In this document: in pieces, positions 1-17,734 of the stretch
How positions within the stretch are numbered: position 1 is the first letter of the stretch
Layout: the number at the start of each line of letters is the position of its first letter
NCBI GenBank assembly: GCA_964035775.1
Contig: OZ038317.1
Coordinates: forward strand, 4,234,474 to 4,298,473
Length of the DNA stretch: 64,000 bases
Source: Osedax frankpressi
Lineage: Eukaryota > Annelida > Polychaeta > Sabellida > Siboglinidae
Direction: 5' to 3'
Position numbers and translations under genes: made by a program
The notes under the pieces: model-generated
What the model was told of the DNA's origin: nothing
Seen by the model: the letters and a program-made list of their open reading frames with translations, nothing else
Databases searched by the model: none

Positions 1-342
<342 letters not shown>

Positions 343-349
343 TTATAAT

Positions 350-613
350 TTAAGTGGTGTATGGAATAGAAAATGGATAGGTTTTTAATCTACTTTTAAA
401 AATTGGGATCTATGATCTAACTGCATAGGGAAGGTTGTTCCATAGCTTATGTGCGTAAATAGAGAATGCAGTTTCTTTTATACGTGATAGATTGGAGCAG
501 TTATAAGTAAGTAGTCTATTGGGATTATTGTGGTAAGTCAGTGTAAATATTTTGTAAGTATTACAAATATTTATTACTTTAGTGAATTGGAAGCCAGTTA
601 TGGAGTTGAGGTA
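350..613 (-). mobile_element. LINE remnant: 3' end of reverse-transcriptase ORF
   Basis: The minus strand carries 88 codons in one frame that read like the C-terminal tail after the reverse transcriptase of CR1/L2/Jockey-type non-LTR elements. Key stretches are FTKVINICNTYKIFTLTY, then AFSIYAHKLWNNLPYAVRS, then IPIFKSRLKTYPF and a terminal stop. The order 'A..LWN.LP..VR....FK..LK' is typical of these elements. One in-frame TAG after AVRS shows it is dead. No polymerase motifs are seen upstream, so the copy is strongly 5'-truncated, as is usual for LINEs. The clade call is uncertain. The stop codon lies 8 bases from the CTA microsatellite. Confidence 0.8.
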
Positions 614-789
614 GGGAGTACTATGATCTTACTCCTACAACAACAATATTATAACAAAGATGAATCTATACATATAATTATATAGTATACTATATTAATT
701 AATTGCAATAAATTAATTATGTTGAACATAATAAATAATGATGCCATGTTTAATATTCACAATTTAGATAATACTAATTCACTGTACAT
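614..789. other. AT-rich spacer
   Basis: Low-complexity AT-rich DNA lies between the LINE remnant and the TGTACA array. No exon or RNA gene is recognised. Confidence 0.6.
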
Positions 790-1150
790 CGGTTTACAAT
801 GTACCCTGTACACTGTACAATGTACACTGTACAATGTACACTGTACAATGTACACTGTACAATGTACACTGTACAATGTACACTGTACAATGTACACTGT
901 ACACAATGTACACTGTACAATGTACACTGTACAATGTACACTGTACAATGTACACTGTACAATGTACACTGTACAATGTACACTGTACAATGTACACTGT
1001 ACAATGTACACTGTACAATGTACACTGTACAATGTACACTGTACAATGTACACTGTACAATGTACACTGTACAATGTACACTGTACAATGTACACTGTAC
1101 AATGTACACTGTACAATGTACACTGTACAATATACACTGTACAATGTACG
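790..1150. repeat. 14-bp palindromic minisatellite (TGTACAATGTACAC)n
   Basis: About 25 copies of a 14-bp unit made of two TGTACA palindromes. Near 899-905 one copy has an extra 'AC' that shifts the register. Because the unit contains self-complementary blocks, either strand can fold into long hairpins. Frames on both strands lack stops across the array, giving apparent proteins of 116-176 residues rich in Y, T, V, C and M. These are repeat artefacts. Related TGTACAATGTAC pieces occur near 4641-4660 and 35258-35300. Confidence 0.95.
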
Positions 1151-1421
1151 TTGTTCATCAATTGTAGTTATTGTTGTAATAATTTATTCATGATTCATTA
1201 CCTCTTACACTCGAATCTGATTAAACAAACCTCAAGCCGACGACTTTAGATACAATAGATAGAGAAACTTCACAACGCATTTCGTAAATCATCTTTAATA
1301 AGAAAGGTTCATTAAACTTTATTCATTTAACTAATTAGTGTTCAATTTCCAGTCAATTTTTAGCGATCGATTTTTAATATAATTATTATTTAAAATATAA
1401 TATAATAGTTTGTTTAATTGA

Positions 1422-1454
<33 letters not shown>

Positions 1455-1507
1455 AATATATATTAATATATTAATATATTACATTCTCTTTGAATTCAAT
1501 AAAGAAT
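1151..1507. other. AT-rich sequence upstream of the M13 gene
   Basis: Contains a TA run at about 1430-1454. It lies directly upstream of the first M13 coding exon and would hold its promoter and 5' UTR. No core promoter element could be assigned with confidence in such AT-rich DNA. Confidence 0.4.
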
Positions 1508-8910
<7,403 letters not shown>

Positions 8911-8913
8911 GTA

Positions 8914-9113
8914 NNNNNNNNNNNNNNNNNNNNNNNNNNNNNNNNNNNNNNNNNNNNNNNNNNNNNNNNNNNNNNNNNNNNNNNNNNNNNNNNNNNNNNN
9001 NNNNNNNNNNNNNNNNNNNNNNNNNNNNNNNNNNNNNNNNNNNNNNNNNNNNNNNNNNNNNNNNNNNNNNNNNNNNNNNNNNNNNNNNNNNNNNNNNNNN
9101 NNNNNNNNNNNNN
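8914..9113. other. Assembly gap of exactly 200 N
   Basis: A round-number run of N that looks like a scaffold-join placeholder, so the true distance is unknown. It falls within the M13 gene. Confidence 0.99.
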
Positions 9114-9199
9114 ATGGTTGTAAATGTATAAATTGAATTATCAGTCTAGATATAGATAGTTATCTTTATGCAAAAAATATGTAATAGTTTATATTGAAA

Positions 9200-9370
9200 A
9201 TGATAATTACCATTATTTTTTTGGGGGAAATACAATTTTTTTTAAATCCCAAAATTTGGAGTAGTCTTCGAGTAGTCATACATTTTGACAAAATCTTCGA
9301 TATCGTAGTAGCAGGGATAGTTGCTAGCGCTCCGCGCTTGCTGGGATTTTCTGAAGTCGCATTATATTAG
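9200..9370 (+). CDS. Unidentified small ORF (56 codons)
   Basis: Opens with ATG after an in-frame TAG and encodes a 56-residue frame with a hydrophobic start (MIITIIFLGEIQFF), then FDIVVAGIVASAPRLLGF, ending in TAG. It is markedly richer in G+C than its flanks. The minus strand of the same stretch is also open for about 60 codons (SKRGALATIPATTISKIL then TTRRLLQILGF), so strand and coding status are unsettled. It could be a transposon remnant. It does not match the missing part of the M13 protein. Confidence 0.25.
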   Translation: MIITIIFLGEIQFFLNPKIWSSLRVVIHFDKIFDIVVAGIVASAPRLLGFSEVALY

Positions 9371-9499
9371 GGGGGATACTCGTATGTATAAATATGAGTA
9401 ATGTCAGTATATATGTCAGTATAGTATATCTATAGGGGCAGCATCTTATATTAAAGCTTTAATATAACTAGCTCGGACACGGGCATTTTATTTTGACTT

Positions 9500-12400
9500 A
9501 TTTTAAGTTATACCAATTATTGTTAAGTATTATAAACATTCATAATATTAGTACTTCGTGATACATTTGAATAATTATGATGTTTATAAAGTATTTTTTT
9601 ATATCAAATATTATTTACAAAATCTTTATAATAAAATATATAACACGTGTTATGTATAATGTATATTGTTAAATATAACATTATATATGTAATAAATATA
9701 CTATGAACATTTTATAAACATGTTATTAACATACTATTAAAACAAATGTTTTATTTACAATATTGCATATATATTTATATTACATAATATACACTATGTA
9801 TTACTGTATCTTATATTATTTTATTACTATATATTAATGTATCTTATATTATTTTATTACTAGATAGTTGTATAATAGTTTCTCATAGTGATATTGTAAT
9901 ATTTTATTTTTGTATAGAAATAATAAGATATGTAATTAAATTTATATAAAATATATATTTTATAAAATTTACAATAATGTCTCATTTGTCGTGTAGGTTA
10001 ATGCGTTGTAAATTTTCGTTATTGCGTTATGTAGAATTACATCTAATTAAATATTTTTAATGATCCTAGGTTCAAATCTCTCTTGTAATGCTTTGAATTT
10101 TTATATCAATTTAAAAAAATATTTTAATGACAATACATAACAAGAATAAATAGTTTTACCTATGTTAATTTACATCAAGTATTGTTACCTATTATAACCA
10201 TTTATAATATTATTACTTAATCATGATATATCTGAATAATTATGGTAAATTGTAAATTTTAAATATTTTTTTATAAAAGTGTTACCATAAAATATATAAC
10301 ATATACGATATACATGTAATAAATATACTATGACAATTTTATGAATATGTTATTAACATACTATTAAAACAAATGTTTTATTTACACTATTGTATATATA
10401 TGTATATTACATAGTATACACTATGTATTACTGTATCTTATATTATTTTATTACTATGTATTAATGTATCTTATATTATTTTATTACTAGATAGTTGTAT
10501 AATAGTTTCTCATAGTGATATTGTAATATTTTATTTTTGTATAGAAATAATAAGATATGTAATTAAATTTATATAAAATATATATTTTATAAAATTTACA
10601 ATAATGTCTCATTTGTCGTGTAGGTTAATGCGTTGTAAATTTTCGTTATTGCGTTATGTAGAATTACATCTAATTAAATATTTTTAATGATCCTAGGTTC
10701 AAATCTCTCTTGTAATGCTTTGAATTTTTATATCAATTTAAAAAAATATTTTAATGACAATACATAACAAGAATAAATAGTTTTACCTATGTTAATTTAC
10801 ATCAAGTATTGTTACCTATTATAACCATTTATAATATTATTACTTAATCATGATATATCTGAATAATTATGGTAAATTGTAAATTTTAAATATTTTTTTA
10901 TAAAAGTGTTACCATAAAATATATAACATATACGATATACATGTAATAAATATACTATGACAATTTTATGAATATGTTATTAACATACTATTAAAACAAA
11001 TGTTGTATTTACACGATTGTATATATATGTATATTACATAGTATACACTATGTATTACTGTATCTTATATTATTTTATTACTATGTATTAATGTATCTTA
11101 TATTATTTTATTACTAGATAGTTGTATAATAGTTTCTCATAGTGATATTGTAATATTTTATTTTTGTATAGAAATAATAAGATATGTAATTAAATTTATA
11201 TAAAATATATATTTTATAAAATTTACAATAATGTCTCATTTGCCGTGTAGGTTAATGCGTTGTAAATTTTCGTTATTGCGTTATGTAGAATTACATCTAA
11301 TTAAATAATTTTAATGATCCTAGGTTCAAATCTCTCTTGTAATGCTTTGAATTTTTATATCAATTTAAAAAAATATTTTAATGACAATACATAACAAGAA
11401 TAAATAGTTTTACCTATGTTAATTTACATCAAGTATTGTTACCTATTATAACCATTTATAATATTATTACTTAATCATGATATATCTGAATAATTATGGT
11501 AAATTGTAAATTTTAAATATTTTTTTATAAAATTGTTACCATAAAATATATAACATATACGATATACATGTAATAAATATACTATGACAATTTTATGAAT
11601 ATGTTATTAACATACTATTAAAACAAATGTTTTATTTACACTATTGTATATATATTTATATTACATAGTATACACTATGTATTACTGTATATTATATTAT
11701 TTTATTACTATGTATTAATGTATCTTATATTATTTTATTACTAGATAGTTGTATAATAGTTTCTCATAGTGATATTGTAATATTTTATTTTTGTATAGAA
11801 ATAATAAGATATGTAATTATATAAAATATATATTTTATAACATTTACAAAAAAGTCTCATTTGTCGTGTAGGTTAATGCGCTGTAAATTTTCGTTATTGC
11901 GTTATGTAGAATTACATCTAATTAAATATTTTTAATGATCCTAGGTTCAAATCTCTCATGTAATGCTTTGAATTTTTATATCAATTTAAAAACATATTTG
12001 ATATCACTATTAAAAACATATTTTAATGTAAATGACAATACATAACAAGGATAAATAGATTTACCTATGTTAATTTACATCAAGTATTATTACCTATTAT
12101 AACCATTTATAATATTATTACTTAATCATGATATATCTGAATAATTATGGTCATTGTAAATTTTAAATATTTTTTTATAAAATTGTTACCATAAAATATA
12201 TAACATATACGATATACATGTAATAAATATACTATGACAATTTTATGAATATGTTATTAACATACTATTAAAACAAATGTTTTATTTACAATATTGTATA
12301 TATATTTATATTACATAGTATACACTATGTATTACTGTATCTTATATTATTTTATTACTAGATAGTTTTATAATAGTTTCTCATAGTGATATTTTATTTT

Positions 12401-12640
12401 TGTATAGAAATAATAATATATGTAATTAAATAAATATAAAATATATATTTTTTTAAATTTACAAAAAGTGTTCGTATGTCGTGTAGCTTAATGCTCTGTA
12501 CGTTTTCTTTATATATATATATATATATATAAAGGAAACGTACAGCGTATTAACGTATACGTTATGTAGAATTACATCTAATTACATATTTGTAATGATC
12601 TAGGTTCAAATATATCTTGTAGCGCATTGAATAGTCGCTA
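9500..12640. repeat. ~627-bp satellite, five tandem copies
   Basis: The landmark TAGATAGTTG recurs at 9861, 10488, 11115, 11742 and 12359, giving spacings of 627, 627, 627 and 617. Copies 2-4 are nearly identical; the first and last are diverged, as expected at array edges. Each unit has one GC-richer core (for example 9993-10085) with TAGGTTAATGCG and, about 66 bases on, GGTTCAAATCTC. These resemble polymerase III A and B boxes of tRNA-derived elements. In the last copy the A-box-like site reads TAGCTTAATG, closer to consensus. No ORF. Confidence 0.95.
12496..12545. repeat. Hairpin in the last 627-bp copy
   Basis: CTGTACGTTTTCTTTA, a TA run, then TAAAGGAAACGTACAG: arms of about 16 bases with one mismatch. 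It lies where the other copies have TTGTAAATTTTCGTTATTGC. Confidence 0.85.
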
Positions 12641-13236
12641 TATTTGTAATACAAAAATTATATATTTATTTACTGTTACAATATTAAGTTTCATAGTATT
12701 TGTTTTCATTATACATAAATGAGTTAAATTTTTCTATAGATATATTATTAACTAGGTATTAAATAATAAGTGATACATATATCTCAAAAATAGTAGCTTC
12801 ATAATAATTAAGTTCGATATAATTTTCATGGAAATAATATATTAATTGAAAAAGAGTTCATAGTAAAATTAATTATAAATATACTTCAACTTGATCATTT
12901 TTATGCTTAAATAATTTTTTTTTAATATTGCAAAAATTTTAATTGATCACGGGTCCATAACTCAGAAACAGTTATTAATTTTAAGAATCTTACAATATAT
13001 TATCTAAAATTATAAATAAAATCGAAATATGTTTAAAATATTTTGTGCTCGATAATTCTATATTAATTAAATTAATTATGAGTTGTTAGATATTTATGAG
13101 TGGCTAGTATATTTAAATATGTGCATTACATTAAACATATTAAATAAGTAAATTACAATAATTATCAGAAATTAAATTAAATACTGTATTATATTATAAC
13201 CAAATAAAAAATTATATTGTATATAATGATATTGCT
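12641..13236. other. AT-rich spacer
   Basis: No gene or ordered repeat recognised between the 627-bp satellite and the minus-strand gene. Confidence 0.5.
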
Positions 13237-13385
13237 TTATTCTATTAATTTATGTAATGTTCTTATATTAGATTTTAATACATTATTGAATTTCGTTCGG
13301 ACTTTTAAATATATTTCTTCCTCGGAAAGTTTTAATAAACACGGTGGAGAATATATTTTTAATATTTCTATTATTTCTTGCTTTC
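13237..13385 (-). CDS. Last exon of an unknown minus-strand gene (W-domain protein)
   Basis: After the acceptor TTTTCAG there are two bases, then 48 codons and TAA: KQEIIEILKIYSPPCLLKLS, EEEIYLKVRTKFNN, VLKSNIRTLHKLIE. It joins the exon at 13483-13563 in phase. Together they give W-x-x-x-E-F-x-x-L ... K-M-P-G-K-Q-E ... I-x-x-K-V. This spacing recalls a small helical C-terminal domain seen in many uncharacterised animal proteins ('W..EE...L...F.....P.K.E......L...R....IK..V.N.I'). That comparison is from memory and the function is unknown. The 60-residue plus-strand frame at 13217-13399 is its shadow. Confidence 0.5.
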
Positions 13386-13482
13386 CTGAAAATTTTTAAT
13401 TAACTATTTGTAATTATCAGTATTAAAATTAAATATGAATTATACATAAATTAAGAATAATTTGTATTTGCTTATTAATAAC

Positions 13483-13563
13483 CTGGCATTTTGTTTTTTT
13501 TAAATGATATAGAATGTTCTGATAATTTCTGAAATTCTGTTTTATTCCATTTGATATTTACAG
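13483..13563 (-). CDS. Penultimate exon of the W-domain gene
   Basis: 81 bases between AAACAG and GTTATT. Reads VNIKWNKTEFQKLSEHSI then SFKKNKMP in the frame that fits the last exon. It starts with two bases, so the preceding exon should end in phase 1. Confidence 0.5.
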
Positions 13564-13652
13564 CTGTTTGAAATAATGATGTGTTTAATTATATATTTAT
13601 ATACATATATATATTATACATAATTAAATATTTTTAAATTGTATTTATATAC

Positions 13653-13773
13653 CTTTTTTGATTTTTTTTGATATCATCATTTTCACAGTAACTATACTCA
13701 TCATTATTTATTTCATCTTCAACACAAATATTTTTGATAGATGTATTTCGTGAAGTTTCTCCTGGCGTATCAT
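13653..13773 (-). CDS. Acidic exon upstream of the W-domain exons
   Basis: 121 bases between TTTCAG and GTATAT: DTPGETSRNTSIKNICVE, DEINNDEYSYCEND, DIKKNQK. Only one frame is open. It ends in phase 2, while the next exon needs phase 1. Either the A-homopolymers near its 3' end (runs of 8 and 6) carry an assembly indel, or the gene is damaged, or this exon splices to the next one in another frame, ending after about seven residues (SCKYQME, stop). Confidence 0.5.
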
Positions 13774-13810
13774 CTGAAATGAAATATAAGTAGATTACAT
13801 GCATACACAC

Positions 13811-14760
13811 ATGTATATATAAGTTTGAGTATATGGGTGTGTGAATTAAATCATGTAAGGTATTTAACTCGGTCAAATAGTCGATACTGCTATATAATAA
13901 TATAATGTTCCTTATACTAAGCTTTCATATATATGGTCAATATATATAGGCCAATATAAATAATAAATAATAAATCTGCATTGATTTATTTGTATGAACG
14001 AATTTAATATTTTATAAAAACAATTAACTTGTATTAAAGCAATTACATTTTATTTAATTATATTTTGTTATTGGTATGAAATTTATTACACATGTATATG
14101 TAAGTTTGAGTATATGGGTGTGTGAATTAAATCATGTAAGGTATTTAACTCGGTCAAATAGTCGATACTGCTATATAATAATGTAATGTTCCTTATACTA
14201 AGCTTTCATATGTATGGTCAATATAAATAATAAATCTGCATTGATTTATTTGTATGAATGAATTTAATTTTTTATAAAAACAATTAACTTGTATTAAAGC
14301 AATTACATTTTATTTAATTATATTTTTTTATTGGTATGAAATTTATTACACATGTATATGTAAGTTTGAGTATATGGGTGTGTGAATTAAATCATGTAAG
14401 GTATTTAACTCGGTCAATTAGTCGATACTGCTATATAATAATGCAATGTTCCGTATACTAAGCTTTCATATGTATGGTCAATATATATAGGCCAATATAA
14501 ATAATAAATAATAAATCTGCATTGATTTATTTGTATGAACGAATTTAATATTTTATAAAAACAATTAACTTGTATTAAAGCAATTACATTTTATTTAATT
14601 ATATTTTTTTATTGGTATGAAATTTATTACACATGTATATGTAAGTTTGAGTATATGCGTGTGTGAATTAAGTTATGTAAGGTATTTAACTCGGTCAAAT
14701 AGTCGATACTGCTATATAATAATGTAATGTTCCTTATACTAAGCTTTCATATGTATGGTT
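13811..14760. repeat. ~281-bp tandem repeat, four copies
   Basis: The landmark AGTTTGAGTATATG recurs at about 13822, 14103, 14363 and 14644, giving spacings of 281, 260 and 281. The 260-bp unit lacks a short AT-rich piece containing the ATAGGCCAATATAAATAATA block. The first copy begins within about 40 bases of the minus-strand exon at 13653-13773, so the array lies in that gene's upstream intron or flank. Confidence 0.93.
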
Positions 14761-15820
14761 AATTAGTGTATTTAATATACGCAAAACTATAAATAATATT
14801 CAAGTATATAAGAATGATAAATTTCATATCATTAATAAAATTAATAATACAAATAAAAAATATAATTATCTATTACATTATTTTTATAAATGTATTGATT
14901 TATCATAAATTAATTGAATTAGTTATTCATTAGCGCTAAATATACGATTTTTAATTAGGTCAGGTTTCATAGGTATATATTAATATATACATATATATTT
15001 AAAACTATAGATATACATACTCATAATAATATAAATATAAAATAACGTATATTGTAATAATTACATTGTTATATTTCATTCTCAATTATTAATTCTTTAT
15101 AATTTTAATAATTGTAATAATATAATTTAATATCAATCAACTATAAAACGGCATGAGGTATTATATATAATATTATCAATACTATTAATTATATTAAATA
15201 TATCTATATTTTAAAAGATATATATAATACAAATATATATAATAATATTAGTATTTTACTAACATAATTCATTATAAAAATGTAATTTTAATTAGATAAT
15301 TTAAATAAATTACAACTCTACAATATATAGTCTTGAATAAAAATGAATGACGGAAGTTTATTTTTATTTACAAATAATAATAATTAATAAAAATTATAAT
15401 CTTTGTTCCTTTTTAATTTAAAAAAATATATATTCCGGAAATGGAAAAAATAGTCTCTTAATAATACATTTTTCTAAAATTTGTAATAAAATAGATTTTT
15501 TTTTGAAAATAAAGATAAAATATGAAATATTAATATAAAAATTCTTCATCAAATAAAATATTAAATATGTATCCATTTTCATATGAAAAAATGACTTTAT
15601 AATATGGGTGTATTAACCCGTTTTACATATTTTGAGGATATACATCATCAATAATGAACCTTATATATTTCCATAAGTTATCGATAAAATAATATAAATT
15701 AAAGGTATACATGAAGTATAGCTCATCTTTTATAACATATCATAAGTGCAATATCTAAAACGAACACTATCATGTTAAACTATGTAGCTGACATGGAAAC
15801 ATCCGGTATATTGGATGTTT
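14761..15820. other. AT-rich region without recognised gene
   Basis: Very AT-rich and without landmarks apart from a small inverted repeat near 15796-15821 (GAAACATCC, 8-base loop, GGATGTTTC). Confidence 0.5.
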
Positions 15821-15854
15821 CTATATTGAGGGTGTATTAGTCTGGTTTTTTTTC
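15821..15854 (-). CDS. Possible terminal exon of the Shisa-like gene
   Basis: After AAATCAG one base, then KKNQTNTPSI and TAG. Its phase fits the candidate exon at 16136-16178. The exon is short, the acceptor has little polypyrimidine, and another frame of the same stretch is open, so this is a weak proposal. Confidence 0.2.
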
Positions 15855-15881
15855 CTGATTTGTCTGTAATTGTCTGTGTTA

Positions 15882-15921
<40 letters not shown>

Positions 15922-16076
15922 TATAAAAATGTAATATAAAGCTATTGTCATTTTAATAATTGTATTGTATTTAGTAATATTAGTGAAGATTTATATATCT
16001 CGATTTCTATTTATATAAGATTACTTTTTAATAATATATATATTAGATATCTAAATTTTAGAAATTAAAATGTTTT

Positions 16077-16112
16077 AATAGGGTGTTCACATTACGAGCG
16101 TAGCCCTATTAT
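16077..16112. repeat. Short inverted repeat AATAGGG...CCCTATT
   Basis: AATAGGG and CCCTATT arms about 20 bases apart around GTGTTCACATTACGAGCG. This may be a remnant of a DNA transposon end; no partner end was found. Confidence 0.35.
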
Positions 16113-16135
16113 TAGAATATTCTAGATTATTTAAC

Positions 16136-16178
16136 CTCGTATGATTAATTCCTATTTGTTGATTTTTGGCATATAAAT
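16136..16178 (-). CDS. Possible juxtamembrane exon of the Shisa-like gene
   Basis: 43 bases between TTTTAG and GTTAAA: two bases, LYAKNQQIGINHT, two bases. It joins the transmembrane exon (16514-16632) in phase to give IASYLYAKNQQIGINHTR, a plausible start of a cytoplasmic tail. Confidence 0.35.
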
Positions 16179-16473
16179 CTAAAAGAATTATTTTTATTAC
16201 ATTTTTATTTCATTTAACAATAATAATAATAAATATTTGCAATTGTTATTGAAAATAAAATTAATACAATATTAATTTCAATATAAGCCGATAACTTTAA
16301 CTAATTAAATATATAAAAGTATCAATATAATAAGAAATGATACATTTTAATTAGAATTTTAATACATAAGTAAGTAAAAGTAAAATTTAAATATAAACAA
16401 GCTATTTAAATTATATATTTGTTATTTAAATATTAAATATAAATCGATGATCATACAACTATAATGTTAATGT

Positions 16474-16510
<37 letters not shown>

Positions 16511-16513
16511 AAC
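16179..16513. other. Intron, AT-rich
   Basis: Presumed intron between the transmembrane exon and the candidate tail exon. A TA run occupies about 16480-16508. Confidence 0.4.
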
Positions 16514-16632
16514 ACGAAGCAATAGCGTACAATACACCACATAATACACATGAAAGAAAACAAACGAGGAACAAAACGAGGGATATACTAAGAAGGTAAT
16601 CCATTACTAGGTCATTTATTTTTTTTTCCAAT
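16514..16632 (-). CDS. Shisa-like gene: transmembrane exon
   Basis: Between CTATAG and GTTTGT: LEKKINDLVMDY then the hydrophobic helix LLSISLVLFLVCFLSCVLC and GVLYAIAS. It continues the Cys-rich exon in phase (NETE-LEKK). It also has an in-frame ATG just before the acceptor and can be read as a 60-residue ORF (16467-16649), but the phase match with the upstream exon favours an internal exon. The helix contains three cysteines, which are possible palmitoylation or packing sites. Confidence 0.6.
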
Positions 16633-16831
16633 CTATAGATTCGAAACAAAATTGATATATATATATAATATATATATATAAATATTGCATATACTTTTAT
16701 TGTAGATTATAAATTAGTTTACACATTTAATATTGATTTTAAAAATAATGGTTGATTATATTTAATACATTAATACATTAAATAAGTTATGCGATATTTT
16801 AATATTCTATAATTACTATAATTATAATTAC

Positions 16832-16926
16832 TCAGTTTCATTGCAACAGCCCCTCCTTTCCATAGTACTACAGCAAAAATAATGTGTAGGATTATATTCA
16901 TTTGGACACATTGTATAATTGTAAAT
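16832..16926 (-). CDS. Shisa-like gene: Cys-rich ectodomain exon
   Basis: 31 codons plus two bases between TTTTAG and GTAATT: IYNYTMCPNEYNPTHYFCCS then TMERRGCCNET. The spacing C...YFCC...RGCC followed by a single membrane helix is the hallmark of Shisa/VOPP1/WBP1-type transmembrane adaptors, which act in receptor trafficking and protein turnover. NYT and NET are N-glycosylation sites. The family call is by pattern only. A signal-peptide exon should lie upstream, at higher coordinates, and was not found. Confidence 0.6.
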
Positions 16927-17434
16927 CTAAAATTAAATCAAGGTGTTAACTTTAAATATATTTACATAAAAATGATTAGGAAATGTGTAACTTATTTATA
17001 TGATATAACAAATAAGCACGCTAAATACTATCCACTAAGTATATGAATTTCATCTTGATATTTGAAATTTAGGTTAGTATAAGTTTTATAAATATTATAG
17101 AGTTATAACTTTAAATTAATATATTCAGACTAATTAATCATCTAATATTAATATTTTTCCTCTGTATAAATAATATATATAAGATTTTAAGACTACACAT
17201 ATGAATCCTTATACAGTTAAATTGTATATAACATTTTAAAAATATATTTTGCATATGATCAATAATTAATTTGAAAATTATATTTATTATTTCATTGAAA
17301 ATTTGTTTTGTCGGTTGATTTCTCAAATGTGTAATTTATATATATATATATATATATATATAAGTATATATATATATATAAGTATATATTTATATATTTA
17401 TATATATATATTTATATATTTATATATATTTATA

Positions 17435-17474
<40 letters not shown>

Positions 17475-17605
17475 CTAATATATAATAAAATATCGTTGAT
17501 AATAATGGATTATAGTAAATGATATAATATACGATATGATTAGATTAAATAACTATCAACAGAATACTCATATTTTGTATATAGTTATACATATTATTTA
17601 CTTAC
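16927..17605. other. Intron of the Shisa-like gene
   Basis: AT-rich, with interrupted TA/TATATT runs at 17338-17470. The small frames at 17138-17326 and 17303-17485 are low-complexity artefacts. Confidence 0.45.
17338..17470. repeat. TA-rich microsatellite cluster
   Basis: TA dinucleotide blocks alternating with TATATATT and AGTATATA interruptions. Confidence 0.9.
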
Positions 17606-17655
17606 CCCTCCACTAGGTCTGGTTATATTTGCAAGGCAAACACTAGGGTTATCTT
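17606..17655 (-). CDS. Shisa-like gene: upstream ectodomain exon
   Basis: 50 bases between TTTACAG and GTAAGT, the best splice pair in this gene. Encodes two bases then DNPSVCLANITRPSGG, with an NIT glycosylation site and one cysteine. Ends in phase 0 and joins the Cys-rich exon. It starts with two bases, so it needs an upstream exon ending in phase 1. That exon must lie beyond the 12-bp array, putting the array inside this gene's intron, or be missing. Confidence 0.55.
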
Positions 17656-17734
17656 CTGTAAATATATATTTAAGTTTATTTTCTTGAAATAAAATATAAT
17701 AATAAAACATTATAAACTGTTAAAATAAACCACA

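Noticed and set aside
719-1249. Several 116-176-codon frames rich in YTVQC
   Set aside because: All are readings of the TGTACAATGTACAC array on both strands.
9993-10085. Functional tRNA gene in the 627-bp unit
   Set aside because: Only box-like motifs are present. The spacing is too long and no cloverleaf stems can be drawn.
13217-13399. 60-codon plus-strand frame
   Set aside because: Antisense shadow of the minus-strand terminal exon at 13237-13385, which has a splice acceptor and phase match.
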